The notes beneath the pieces were generated by a model. That model was not told the origin of the DNA, made no database searches, and saw nothing but the letters and a program-made list of their open reading frames with translations. The position numbers and the translations under genes were made by a program. This document shows positions 1 through 8,316 of a DNA stretch of 64,000 bases, piece by piece; within the stretch, counting starts at the first letter, position 1, and the number at the start of each line of letters is the position of its first letter. Origin of the DNA: Octadecabacter arcticus 238 (GTDB lineage Bacteria > Pseudomonadota > Alphaproteobacteria > Rhodobacterales > Rhodobacteraceae); NCBI RefSeq assembly GCF_000155735.2, contig NC_020908.1, forward strand, positions 377,001-441,000, in the 5' to 3' direction.

Positions 1-552
1 ATGCTTGGTGCCGCGATTGGAATCCCGCTGGGCTACGCGATGGGCTTGTCCAACTGGTTCCGTGGCTGGTTTGACCCGATCGTGGAATTCATGCGCCCGG
101 TTCCGCCATTGGCCCTGATCCCGCTGGTCATCATCTGGTTTGGTATCGGTGAAGTCGGCAAGATCTTCCTGCTGTTCCTCGCGGCGTTATGGATCATGGC
201 AATCGCTGCACGGTCTGGTGTCTCTGGCGTTCGGATCACCAAAGTTCACGCCGCGTACTCGCTGGGCGCGTCGCGCTGGCAAATCCTGCGTCATGTAATC
301 ATCCCGAACTCGCTGCCGGAAATCTTTACCGGTGCGCGGGTTGCCATGGGGGTCTGTTGGGGCACGGTTGTCGCGGCTGAACTTGTCGCCGCCGAAGAAG
401 GCATCGGTAAGATGATCACAACGGCGTCCAAGTTCCAGAACACCGATATCATCCTGCTTGGTGTGATTATCATTGGACTGGTTGGCTTTGGCATCGACAT
501 GTTGATGCGCTGGGCTGAACGGTCGTTGGTCCCGTGGAAGGGCAAGGGCTGA
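1..552 (+). CDS. ABC transporter permease, TauC/SsuC type (5' end outside window)
   Basis: Inner-membrane permease of a binding-protein-dependent importer, probably for taurine or another sulfonate. The frame is open from base 1 and ends in TGA. The 183 visible residues hold several hydrophobic segments and, near residues 85-110, the cytoplasmic EAA loop that docks on the ATPase (ASRWQILRHVIIPNSLPEI). Family members have about 250-280 residues, so the ATG at base 1 is probably internal and the real start lies upstream of the window. The gene converges on the substrate-binding gene at 688-1683 and is separated from it by a strong hairpin terminator. Family is clear; the substrate is inferred from overall resemblance only. 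Confidence 0.85.
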   Translation: MLGAAIGIPLGYAMGLSNWFRGWFDPIVEFMRPVPPLALIPLVIIWFGIGEVGKIFLLFLAALWIMAIAARSGVSGVRITKVHAAYSLGASRWQILRHVIIPNSLPEIFTGARVAMGVCWGTVVAAELVAAEEGIGKMITTASKFQNTDIILLGVIIIGLVGFGIDMLMRWAERSLVPWKGKG

Positions 553-635
553 TCCAAGCTTCGCTTGGCGAAAGGTCCAGTGGACCTTTTTTAGCCTTTG
601 CGGGCCGAGCCCAGCGGTTTCGTCAAAGCGCACAA

Positions 636-669
636 AAAAGAGCCGGAGCATCACTGCTCCGGCTCTTTT
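636..669. terminator. Bidirectional rho-independent terminator
   Basis: A perfect 15-bp stem (636-650 with 655-669) closes a TCAC loop. The arms begin with AAAA and end with TTTT, so the structure can stop transcription from both sides. It sits between two convergent genes ending at 552 and 688. Confidence 0.9.
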
Positions 670-687
670 CACATCAAGCGTTAGGGC

Positions 688-1683
688 TTATTCCATCAAC
701 GCGGCGTCTGTGATGACCGTCGTATAGGCCCCCTCAGGCGCCATCGAAATCACCGGATCAGAACCGCCAGCCAGCAGTGTCGCAACGGTGCGCTCATAGG
801 CTTCGATGTCTAATGCACCAGTGCTACCCGCCGTCAGTTTGGCGATTTCACCCATCATACGGGCTTGGGCTGCTTCTGACTGCGCGCCGGTCTCATCGTA
901 TTCGATGATGATCGCTGCGGCCTCATCGACGTTGGCTTCGGCGTAGCGCCAGCCTGCCATGGATGCACGTACGAAGCGGACCATTTTGTCGACGAACACT
1001 GGATCATCAAGGTTTTCTTCCAGCGCCCAAATGCCGTCTTCGAGTGTGGCAACGCCTTGGTCTTCATACTTGAACGTAATCAGCTCATCAGGGTTCACGC
1101 CTGCATCCAGAACCTGACCGTATTCGTTGTAGGTCATCGTTGAAATGCAGTCGGCTTCGCGATTCAGCAATGGATCGACGTTGAAACCCTGCTTTAAAAC
1201 AGTCACGCCGTCGTCGCCACCTTCAGTGCCTATGCCGACTTGGCTCATCCAAGACAGGAACGGATATTCGTTGCCGAAGAACCAAACGCCGATTGTCTTG
1301 CCGCGGAAATCTTCAACAGTCTCAATGCCGGTGTCTTTCCAGCAGGTCAGCATCAGGCCGGAACTTGTGAACGGCTGCGCGATGTTGACGACTGGCAAAC
1401 CCTTTTCACGGGCCGCTAATGCGGACGGCATCCAGTTGAGCATGATGTCAGCGCCCCCGCCTGCCAAAACCTGTGGCGGTGCGATATCAGGGCCGCCGGG
1501 AAGAATGGTGACATTCAGGCCTTCGTCATCGTAAAAGCCTTTCTCGAGCGCCACATAATAGCCTGCGAATTGTGCCTGTGTGACCCACTGCAATTGCAGT
1601 GATACGTCGTTGGCATGGCCGTCGGCAAATGCCGTTGTACCAAGTGAGGCAGCGAATGCTGCGATTGTCATTGTTGTCTTCAT
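688..1683 (-). CDS. ABC transporter substrate-binding protein, NMT1/THI5-like
   Basis: Periplasmic ligand-binding protein of 331 residues. It opens with a typical Sec signal peptide (about residues 1-20, ending AFADG). The mature part has the two-lobed NMT1/THI5-like fold shared by binding proteins for hydroxymethylpyrimidine, sulfonates and related ligands (for example LQLQWVTQAQFAGYYVALEK near residues 30-49). It is the last gene of a minus-strand run that starts with hyuC and hydA, so a pyrimidine or pyrimidine-breakdown intermediate is the likely cargo; that is inference from neighbours. It lies 58 bases after the permease gene and ends at the bidirectional terminator. Confidence 0.85.
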   Translation of the reverse strand: MKTTMTIAAFAASLGTTAFADGHANDVSLQLQWVTQAQFAGYYVALEKGFYDDEGLNVTILPGGPDIAPPQVLAGGGADIMLNWMPSALAAREKGLPVVNIAQPFTSSGLMLTCWKDTGIETVEDFRGKTIGVWFFGNEYPFLSWMSQVGIGTEGGDDGVTVLKQGFNVDPLLNREADCISTMTYNEYGQVLDAGVNPDELITFKYEDQGVATLEDGIWALEENLDDPVFVDKMVRFVRASMAGWRYAEANVDEAAAIIIEYDETGAQSEAAQARMMGEIAKLTAGSTGALDIEAYERTVATLLAGGSDPVISMAPEGAYTTVITDAALME

Positions 1684-1741
1684 GTTGACCTCCAGTGTCA
1701 GGTTGTGTGTCGCCCCGGTTGCGCCGAAGTCTTATTGTTCA

Positions 1742-2587
1742 TTATGAGCGTTGCGACGGATGCCAGAACGTCGCCCGTTTTTCGATCAGGGCCATGGCCC
1801 CGTAAAATGCCGACCCTGCGAGGGCGGCAACCACAATTTCAGCCCAAACCATATCCAGCGCAAGCTGGCCGACGGACGTTGAAATCCGAAATCCCATACC
1901 AACGGTCGGTGAGCCAAAGAATTCTGCAACAATCGCACCAATCAGCGCAAGCGTGGTCGCGATTTTTAAGCCGTTAAACATAAATGGCAACGCAGCAGGC
2001 AGGCGAAGTTTGAACAAGGTCGGCCAATAGCCCGCACCATAGGTACGCATCAGGTCGCGCTGCATAACACTTGTATCTTTCAGACCCGCCACGGTGTTCA
2101 CAAGGATCGGGAAGAACACCATCACGCCGACCACAGCCGCCTTGGAGTGCCAATCACTGCCGAGCCATTTCACGAAAATCGGCGCGGTGCCGACAATTGG
2201 CAAAGCGGCCATAAACGCACCCACCGGCAGGATACCCTTAGTGAGGAATTCGCTGCGATCCGCGAGCAATGCCACAGTAAACGCCGCAATCATGCCAACA
2301 ACATAGCCGGTCAACGCACCCTTCAAGATTGTCTGTTCGAAGTCCGCCCAAAGGATCGGAATTTCGCCGGCGAAGCGCACCGCGATTGAGGACGGCGGTG
2401 GCAGAATGATTGGACTGACGCCAAGCATCGTTACCAGAACCTCCCACATTGCGATGATTGTAACGCCAAAAATGATGGGAATAAGCAGGCTGATCGCACG
2501 GCTATCAGACCGTGGCCCGTTTGCCAGTCGCCCATTGATCCACCAACCAACTGCCCAGATCGTCAGTGCTATGATAAACGCCATCAC
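1742..2587 (-). CDS. ABC transporter permease (second of two)
   Basis: Integral inner-membrane subunit of 281 residues with about six hydrophobic segments. The EAA loop is visible around residues 190-212 (YGAGYWPTLFKLRLPAALPF), marking the BPD_transp_1 family. Its ATG overlaps the stop of the upstream permease by four bases (2584-2587), which implies translational coupling and a heterodimeric channel. It belongs to the importer encoded between 688 and 4299, whose genes follow the dihydropyrimidinase genes. Substrate is inferred as a pyrimidine-related compound. Confidence 0.87.
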   Translation of the reverse strand: MMAFIIALTIWAVGWWINGRLANGPRSDSRAISLLIPIIFGVTIIAMWEVLVTMLGVSPIILPPPSSIAVRFAGEIPILWADFEQTILKGALTGYVVGMIAAFTVALLADRSEFLTKGILPVGAFMAALPIVGTAPIFVKWLGSDWHSKAAVVGVMVFFPILVNTVAGLKDTSVMQRDLMRTYGAGYWPTLFKLRLPAALPFMFNGLKIATTLALIGAIVAEFFGSPTVGMGFRISTSVGQLALDMVWAEIVVAALAGSAFYGAMALIEKRATFWHPSQRS

Positions 2588-3513
2588 GCCATTGCCCCCA
2601 TGCCCATGCGCGTCAATGTGCGCCGTTCAATCCAGCTTAGGATTGCGACCAACAGTGCTGCGGTAATTGCCGCTCCGAACAGGGCTGCCCAAGTCACCAT
2701 AGGCTGACCGTATTGGTCCCCGACCAGCATGCGTGCGCCGAAACCGGCCCGTGCACCAGTTGGCAATTCACCGACAATCGCGCCGACCAATGCGGCTGAA
2801 ATTCCGATCTTTAGGGACGCAAACAGATAGGGCATGGACGCGGGTAAACGAAGCTTCCAAAAGCCCTGATTTGCGTTCGCACTATACGTCCGCAGCAGAT
2901 CCAACTGCATTCCATCAGGGCTGCGCAACCCTTTGACCATGCCGACGACAACGGGAAAAAAGCTCAGATAGGCGGAGATGATGGATTTTGGCAAAAGTCC
3001 CTGAATTCCAATCGCGCCCAGCATGACGATAATCATCGGGGCCAGCGCAAGAATGGGAATGGTTTGGGATGTGATCGCCCACGGCATCACGGACTTATCC
3101 ATCGTGCGGTTGTAAACGATCCCGACGGCCAACAGCACACCCAGCGTTGTGCCAATCACAAAGCCAAGCAGCGTCGCCGAGAGTGTGACCCATCCGTGAT
3201 AAACCAGCGATCGCCGCGATGTTGGCGCCTTGGTAAAGATCGTTTCATACATTTCAATAGCGACCTGATGCGGCGATGGCAGGCGCGGTCGGGTCAGCGT
3301 GTAGGTCAACGGGATGATCGCGGGGTTTTTGATCGCCAAGGTCAGGCCGGTGAAGTCTTGCCGATCGCGTGGCGCTTCCGGCGTCATGACCAACCCGTCA
3401 CGTTGTGCCTGATCCGCCGTCAGATGTGCGTTCATCGGAATAACTGCAGCCGTCCAAATGGCGAAGATAACCCCCACAACCACCAACGCCGGAATGATGC
3501 CCCTGATGTTCAT
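2584..3513 (-). CDS. ABC transporter permease (first of two)
   Basis: Integral membrane subunit of 309 residues, somewhat longer than its partner because of an N-terminal membrane anchor followed by an extracytoplasmic stretch (about residues 25-95). The EAA loop lies around residues 206-228 (YSANANQGFWKLRLPASMPY). It starts three bases after the ATPase stop and overlaps the next permease by four bases, so the three genes are tightly coupled. Together they form one importer with the NMT1-like binding protein. Confidence 0.87.
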   Translation of the reverse strand: MNIRGIIPALVVVGVIFAIWTAAVIPMNAHLTADQAQRDGLVMTPEAPRDRQDFTGLTLAIKNPAIIPLTYTLTRPRLPSPHQVAIEMYETIFTKAPTSRRSLVYHGWVTLSATLLGFVIGTTLGVLLAVGIVYNRTMDKSVMPWAITSQTIPILALAPMIIVMLGAIGIQGLLPKSIISAYLSFFPVVVGMVKGLRSPDGMQLDLLRTYSANANQGFWKLRLPASMPYLFASLKIGISAALVGAIVGELPTGARAGFGARMLVGDQYGQPMVTWAALFGAAITAALLVAILSWIERRTLTRMGMGAMA

Positions 3514-3516
3514 GAC

Positions 3517-4299
3517 CTAGTCATCCACATGCCCCGCACGCAACCCGTCACGGACGCGATGCGAGATTTCGATGAATTCTGCACTGTCGCGAATATCAAG
3601 CGGGCGATCTTTTGGCAGTGGGCTGTCGATCACATCTGTAATGCGTCCGGGCCGTGGCGACATGACGACGATCTTGGTCGACAGATACACCGCCTCAGGG
3701 ATCGAATGGGTCACAAACGCGATGGTTTTTTCGGTGCGCGCCCAGAGCTTTAGCAGCTGTTCATTCAGGTGGTCGCGGACAATTTCATCCAGCGCACCAA
3801 ACGGTTCGTCCATCAGCAAGATATCCGCATCAAACGCTAGTGCGCGCGCAATGCTCGCGCGTTGCTGCATGCCGCCGGACAATTGCCACGGAAATCTCTT
3901 TTCAAATCCACCAAGGTCGACAAGGTCCATCACGCGGTTAACGCGCTCACGCTGCTCAGCTTTGCTGAACCCCATGATTTCGAGCGGGAGACTGATATTG
4001 CCGCCAATCGTACGCCACGGATACAGCCCCGCCGCCTGAAAAACATACCCATAAGCACGCGCTTTGCGCGCCTCATCAGGGGTCATTCCATTCACGGAAA
4101 TGTCGCCAGACGTGGGCGTTTCCAGACCCGCAATGCAGCGCAAAAACGTCGTCTTGCCACAGCCGGACGGCCCGATAAACGAAACAAATTCGCCCTTTTT
4201 GATGTCCAGCGACACGTCCTTGAGCGCATGGACGGGTCCATCGTTGGTTTCGAACGTCAGGTTAAGATTTTTGGCGGAAATAACTGAGGTAGAGTTCAT
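3517..4299 (-). CDS. ABC transporter ATP-binding protein
   Basis: Cytoplasmic ATPase of 260 residues that powers the adjacent two-permease importer. Walker A (GPSGCGKTT, about residue 40), the ABC signature (LSGGMQQR) and Walker B (DILLMDEPFGALDE) are all intact. It belongs to the nitrate/sulfonate/taurine subgroup. I place the start at the ATG at 4299 and not at the GTG six bases earlier, because this ATG overlaps the stop of the small gene before it as TAATG, the usual arrangement for reinitiation. Confidence 0.9.
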   Translation of the reverse strand: MNSTSVISAKNLNLTFETNDGPVHALKDVSLDIKKGEFVSFIGPSGCGKTTFLRCIAGLETPTSGDISVNGMTPDEARKARAYGYVFQAAGLYPWRTIGGNISLPLEIMGFSKAEQRERVNRVMDLVDLGGFEKRFPWQLSGGMQQRASIARALAFDADILLMDEPFGALDEIVRDHLNEQLLKLWARTEKTIAFVTHSIPEAVYLSTKIVVMSPRPGRITDVIDSPLPKDRPLDIRDSAEFIEISHRVRDGLRAGHVDD

Positions 4300-4484
4300 T
4301 AACACGGTCGCAATTCAGTTATGAAATGGGGGCTATCAGACGGCCAGATCGTAAAGTGATCACCTCCTACGGGTGTCATTCCGTACGACTGCGTCCAATT
4401 TTCGCCCTCGCCCTCGCCCCATGCTTGTTGCGCTTGCGCGCCAAGCGGCAAGGCGGTGGCAGCGAGAATTGTCAGAAGTTTCAA
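4299..4484 (-). CDS. Small secreted protein in the pyrimidine operon
   Basis: A 61-residue protein that I do not recognise. It starts with TTG two bases after the hydA stop and ends in TAATG, sharing one base with the ATPase start. The first 18 residues form a signal peptide (KLLTILAATALPLGAQA) and the mature part is short, rich in Gly, Glu and Trp, with one C-terminal Cys. An alternative in-frame ATG at 4550 would place the start inside hydA and bury the signal peptide, so the TTG is preferred. The packing on both sides and the signal peptide support a real gene. A role as an accessory of pyrimidine uptake is only a guess. Confidence 0.6.
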   Translation of the reverse strand: MKLLTILAATALPLGAQAQQAWGEGEGENWTQSYGMTPVGGDHFTIWPSDSPHFITELRPC

Positions 4485-4486
4485 GA

Positions 4487-5941
4487 TTAAACCCCACTCG
4501 CCGGAATGCTGGACCGTTCCACAGGACGCGGCGCGGTGAGTTCTTTCCATGACGACAGTGCCTTGTTCACAGTGCCGTTGCCTTCGCGGCGCACGAATTT
4601 ACCGTGGCCTTCCTGCGTGCGGATTTCGCCGTCATGCACGGCGACATGGCCGCGGGTCAGGGTGAAGCGCGGCAAGCCTTTGACGTGCTTGCCCTCAAAC
4701 ACATTATAATCAATCGCAGATTGTTGCGCGCTTGCTGTGATGGTTTTCTCCTTGTTTGGGTCCCAAACCACGATGTCCGCATCTGCCCCAACCAAAACCG
4801 CACCCTTTTTTGGGTAGCAATTCAAAATCTTGGCGATGTTGGTCGATGTCACCGCAACAAATTCATTCATCGTTAAACGACCTGTGGTGACCCCGTGGGT
4901 CCACAGCATCGGCATCCTGTCTTCAAGCCCGCCAGTGCCGTTTGGAATCTTGGTGAAATCACCTAATCCGGTGCGTTTTTGTTCAGTTGTAAACGCGCAG
5001 TGGTCCGTCGCGACGACCGAAAGGCTCCCGCTCTGCAATCCAGCCCAAAGGCTGTCTTGGTGTTGTTTGTTGCGGAACGGTGGGGACATGACACGGCGTG
5101 CAGCGTGGTCCCAATCTTTGTTGAAATACTCAGATTCATCTAGCGTCAAATGCTGGATCAACGGCTCGCCCCAGACCCGTTTGCCCTGCATTTTTGCGCG
5201 ACGGATCGCCTCGTGCGCTTCTTCGCACGACGTATGCACGACATACAACGGCACGCCGGCCATATCGGCAATCATGATAGCGCGGTTGGTCGCTTCGCCC
5301 TCGACTTGCGGCGGGCGCGAATAGGCGTGGGCTTCAGGGCCGGTGTTGCCCTCGGCCAGCAGTTTGGCCTGCAATTCGGCCACGACATCGCCGTTTTCGG
5401 CGTGCACCATCGCGATGCCACCGAGTTCGGACAACCGGCTGAACGATGCATATAATTCATCGTCATTCACCATCAACGCGCCCTTATACGCAAGGAAGTG
5501 TTTGAACGTGTTGATGCCGCGATCCTTGATGACCGACTCCATCTCATCGAACACCTGTTCGCCCCACCATGTGACTGCCATGTGGAACGAATAATCACAG
5601 TTCGCCCGCGTCGATTTGTTGTCCCACATCTGCAGCGCGTCATGCAGCCCCTGACCGGGAGATGGCAGGGCGAAATCGACCACCATCGTGGTTCCGCCAG
5701 CTAGCGCCGCGCGGGTGCCGGATTCAAAATCGTCGGTGGAATAGGTGCCCATGAACGGCATCTCAAGGTGCGTATGCGGATCGATCCCACCGGGCATCAC
5801 GTAGCAGCCGGTCGCGTCCAGTTCATCATCGCCGTGCAGGTTCTGACCGATCTCGGTGATCACGCCGTCTTCGATCAGGACGTCGGACTTGTAGGTCAAA
5901 TCGGCTGTGACGATCGTGCCGTTTCTAATGACTGTGCTCAT
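4487..5941 (-). CDS. hydA: Dihydropyrimidinase
   Basis: Hydrolyses 5,6-dihydrouracil or dihydrothymine to the N-carbamoyl beta-amino acid, the second step of reductive pyrimidine degradation, in the cytoplasm. It has 484 residues, the normal length for this amidohydrolase. The binuclear metal site is complete: His56 and His58 (DPHTHLE), the lysine to be carboxylated (Lys153 in FLAYKG), His180 (HAEN), His236 (VVHTS) and Asp313 (ATDHC). The start overlaps the stop of the 85-residue gene upstream by ATGA. PreT/PreA would supply its substrate and the hydrolase at 6192-7442 would use its product. Confidence 0.95.
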   Translation of the reverse strand: MSTVIRNGTIVTADLTYKSDVLIEDGVITEIGQNLHGDDELDATGCYVMPGGIDPHTHLEMPFMGTYSTDDFESGTRAALAGGTTMVVDFALPSPGQGLHDALQMWDNKSTRANCDYSFHMAVTWWGEQVFDEMESVIKDRGINTFKHFLAYKGALMVNDDELYASFSRLSELGGIAMVHAENGDVVAELQAKLLAEGNTGPEAHAYSRPPQVEGEATNRAIMIADMAGVPLYVVHTSCEEAHEAIRRAKMQGKRVWGEPLIQHLTLDESEYFNKDWDHAARRVMSPPFRNKQHQDSLWAGLQSGSLSVVATDHCAFTTEQKRTGLGDFTKIPNGTGGLEDRMPMLWTHGVTTGRLTMNEFVAVTSTNIAKILNCYPKKGAVLVGADADIVVWDPNKEKTITASAQQSAIDYNVFEGKHVKGLPRFTLTRGHVAVHDGEIRTQEGHGKFVRREGNGTVNKALSSWKELTAPRPVERSSIPASGV

Positions 5942-6195
5942 GGGGTGTCTTCCTCTTCGTCTCGTGCAATTATTAATTTCTCACTGATAATCGCAGTACC
6001 CGGGTTCATGCGGATGCCTGAACCTTCATTGTCCAAAAGAAACCGAGCGGCGTCTTCTATGGAGTCAAATGAGTGAGCATGGATTTTCTCGTTTGAAAGT
6101 CGATTTGGTAGGTAGCAATCATACCTCAAATTTTTGCTGTGTTGATCCCGCACACGATAGGCACGTTGATCCGTCGCAGCACTATAAATATTCAC
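5938..6195 (-). CDS. Small uncharacterised protein between hyuC and hydA
   Basis: An 85-residue protein that I do not recognise. It begins with GTG, overlapping the hyuC stop as GTGA, and ends by overlapping the hydA start as ATGA, so it is wired into the operon by a 4-base overlap on each side. The sequence is soluble and acidic at the C-terminus (RDEEEDTP); residues 40-70 could form a compact fold (SFDSIEDAARFLLDNEGSGI). Base composition is noticeably richer in A and T than the genes on either side. A longer frame starting at 6348 exists, but its first half is only the antisense-like shadow of hyuC. No function can be assigned. Confidence 0.7.
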   Translation of the reverse strand: MNIYSAATDQRAYRVRDQHSKNLRYDCYLPNRLSNEKIHAHSFDSIEDAARFLLDNEGSGIRMNPGTAIISEKLIIARDEEEDTP

Positions 6196-7442
6196 CCAAC
6201 AATCTCCGCAGTTTCCAATACCGCGTGCATCAAAACATCTGTCCCTGCGGTCGCCCACTCGGACGAAATTTCTTCTGCTTCGTTGTGCGATAACCCACCC
6301 ACGCAGGGGCACATCACCATAGCTGTCGGTGCGACGCGATTGATCCAACAGGCATCATGGCCTGCGCCGGAAATCAAGTTCATGTGGCTGTAGCCAAGGC
6401 GTTCCGCGGCGTCGCGCACGGCACCCACACAGCCCTCATCAAACGTCACAGGGTCGAAACCGCCCACTTTTTCAAATTCAATCTCCATGCCCATGGCATC
6501 CGCGATTGCCTGACCTTCTGTGCGCAAACGCGCTTCCATATCAGTGATGACGCTGAGGTCGGGGGAGCGGAAGTCGACTGTAAACACGACCTTGCCGGGG
6601 ATGACATTGCGTGAGTTCGGGAACACATCGATATGCCCAGCAGCGCCAACTGCGTGCGGTGCATGTGACAGTGCAATCTGGTCGACTTTGTCCAATATTC
6701 GCGCCATCGCCAGCCCTGCGTTCTTGCGCATGGGCATCGGTGTCGATCCGGTATGGGCATCCTTGCCGATGATTGTAATTTGGGTCCATGACAGACCTTG
6801 GCCGTGGGTGACAACGCCGATGTCTTTGCCCTCGGCCTCAAGAATCGGACCCTGTTCAATGTGCAATTCAAAGAACGCGTGCATTTTGCGTGCGCCGACA
6901 GCCTCGTCGCCTTGCCAGCCGATACGCTTTAACTCGTCGCCGAACGTCTTGCCGTCTGCATCGACGCGTGCGTAGGCCCAGTCCTGCGTGTGCAGGCCTG
7001 CAAATACACCCGATGACAGCATCGCTGGGGCGTACCGAGTGCCTTCCTCGTTGGTCCAGTTTGTCACGACTATCGGGTGTTTGGTTTTGATATCGAGGTC
7101 GTTCATTGTGCGAATGATTTCCAGCCCCGATAGAACACCCAAAACCCCGTCATACTTACCGCCCGTTGGCTGGGTGTCCAAATGCGAACCCACATAAACG
7201 GGTAGGGCGTCAGGATCTGTGCCTGCGCGGGTCGCGAACATATTGCCCATCGTATCAAGACCCATGGTGCAGCCCGCCGTCTCGCACCAATCCTTGAATA
7301 AATGCCGCCCTGCGCTATCTATATTCGTGAGGGTTTGGCGATTGTTTCCACCCGCTACGCCAGGGCCAATTTTGGCCATGTCCATCAGGCTGTCCCACAG
7401 CCGTGCGCCATTCACCTTTAGATTCTCGCCCATAGATGGCAT
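6192..7442 (-). CDS. Zn-dependent N-carbamoyl-beta-alanine/N-carbamoyl-amino-acid hydrolase
   Basis: M20-type metallohydrolase of 416 residues. By context it releases beta-alanine (or beta-aminoisobutyrate), CO2 and ammonia from the product of dihydropyrimidinase, the last step of the reductive pathway. Metal ligands are visible: GSHLDTQPTGGKYDG (His and Asp, residues 90-105), NEEGTRY (Glu pair), LHIEQGPILE (His) and SGAGHDA near the C-terminus. The family also holds allantoate amidohydrolases and L-carbamoylases; hydA, preA and preT nearby favour the beta-ureidopropionase role. It is the first gene of the minus-strand operon, 41 bases downstream of a perfect RutR box. Confidence 0.9.
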   Translation of the reverse strand: MPSMGENLKVNGARLWDSLMDMAKIGPGVAGGNNRQTLTNIDSAGRHLFKDWCETAGCTMGLDTMGNMFATRAGTDPDALPVYVGSHLDTQPTGGKYDGVLGVLSGLEIIRTMNDLDIKTKHPIVVTNWTNEEGTRYAPAMLSSGVFAGLHTQDWAYARVDADGKTFGDELKRIGWQGDEAVGARKMHAFFELHIEQGPILEAEGKDIGVVTHGQGLSWTQITIIGKDAHTGSTPMPMRKNAGLAMARILDKVDQIALSHAPHAVGAAGHIDVFPNSRNVIPGKVVFTVDFRSPDLSVITDMEARLRTEGQAIADAMGMEIEFEKVGGFDPVTFDEGCVGAVRDAAERLGYSHMNLISGAGHDACWINRVAPTAMVMCPCVGGLSHNEAEEISSEWATAGTDVLMHAVLETAEIVG

Positions 7443-7483
7443 TGTGTATCTCCTAGTGATTGGCTTGGTGATGGTTATAATAA

Positions 7484-7501
7484 TTTGACCAACTGGTCAA
7501 A
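7484..7501. promoter_or_regulatory. RutR operator
   Basis: A perfect palindrome, TTTGACCA-AC-TGGTCAAA. It contains the known RutR consensus TTGACCAnnTGGTCAA without mismatch. It lies between the hyuC start (7442) and the rutR start (7625), so it can control the pyrimidine operon and possibly rutR itself. Confidence 0.88.
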
Positions 7502-7624
7502 GCCACGCTAACAGAGGCTTAAGAGCAGTCAAGGATTTTGCTTACCCATCCCGCCGACTTTGAGTAAACCAAGTAAGACATTCGGGCATAGTGCCCAGAA
7601 TTTAGACGGATCAAAAACTGCCCC

Positions 7625-8254
7625 ATGACCAAGTCAGGCACCAAATCGGACACGCGAATCCAGAAGAAAAACCGGGCGGCGATTCTTTCGGCTGGGCTGA
7701 TGGTGTTTTCACAATTCGGATTTCGCGGGTCGACACTTGATCTCGTGGCAGAGGAGGCGGGGCTGTCCAAGCCAAACCTGCTTTACTATTTCCGGTCTAA
7801 AGACGCGATTTACACAGCACTTTTGGCAAAACTGCTGGAAGACTGGTTGGAACCTTTGCGCGAAATCAATGCGGACGGTGATCCGGTAGAAGAACTGCTC
7901 GCATATTCCAAACGAAAACTGGACATGTCGCAGCATTACCCGCGCGAAAGCCGCCTGTTCGCCAACGAAATTATCCAAGGTGCGCCGCGCATCGGCGATG
8001 TATTGCGCGGCGAATTGCGCGAATTGGTGGATGAGATTGCGGTTGTCATAAATGGCTGGGCGGCCGCAGGGCGCATTAACAAAGTCGATCCCTATCACCT
8101 GATATTTTCGATCTGGGCGCAGACGCAGCACTACGCGGATTTCGATGTGCAAGTGCGTGCCATTCTGGGGGGAACCGACCCGTTTGATGGTGCCGAACAC
8201 CACCTTGAGGCGATGCTGCGTGGGCTGCTGACGCCACAGGTTGGACAAAAATAG
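7625..8254 (+). CDS. rutR: TetR-family regulator RutR
   Basis: Transcriptional regulator of 209 residues that in other bacteria binds uracil or thymine and then leaves its operator. The N-terminal helix-turn-helix is clear (FGFRGSTLDLVAEEAGLSKP, residues 37-56, followed by LLYYFRSKDAIY). The C-terminal ligand domain carries the RutR-like stretch FSIWAQTQHYADF near residue 161. It is divergent from hyuC, with a perfect RutR box in between. The match of protein, operator and pathway makes the assignment strong. Confidence 0.92.
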   Translation: MTKSGTKSDTRIQKKNRAAILSAGLMVFSQFGFRGSTLDLVAEEAGLSKPNLLYYFRSKDAIYTALLAKLLEDWLEPLREINADGDPVEELLAYSKRKLDMSQHYPRESRLFANEIIQGAPRIGDVLRGELRELVDEIAVVINGWAAAGRINKVDPYHLIFSIWAQTQHYADFDVQVRAILGGTDPFDGAEHHLEAMLRGLLTPQVGQK

Positions 8255-8266
8255 ACCAGCAAAAAA

Positions 8267-8294
8267 TGGGCCGATGCGTGGTTGCACCGGCCCA
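8267..8294 (-). terminator. Rho-independent terminator for the preT-preA transcript, now displaced
   Basis: TGGGCCG and CGGCCCA pair, with a further TGC/GCA stem inside. On the minus strand the stem is followed by six T. It would end leftward transcription from preT-preA, but an IS630-type element now lies between preA and this hairpin. Confidence 0.65.
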
Positions 8295-8316
8295 GTCTCA
8301 GGGAAGAAACTTATGA

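Noticed and set aside
3064..3753. A 229-codon plus-strand frame
   Set aside because: Antisense to the ABC permease and ATPase genes, rich in Arg and His, with no start signal or family features.
6196..6348. N-terminal extension of the small gene before hydA to an ATG at 6348
   Set aside because: The added residues overlap the end of hyuC in another frame; the GTG at 6195 with GTGA overlap explains the gene better.
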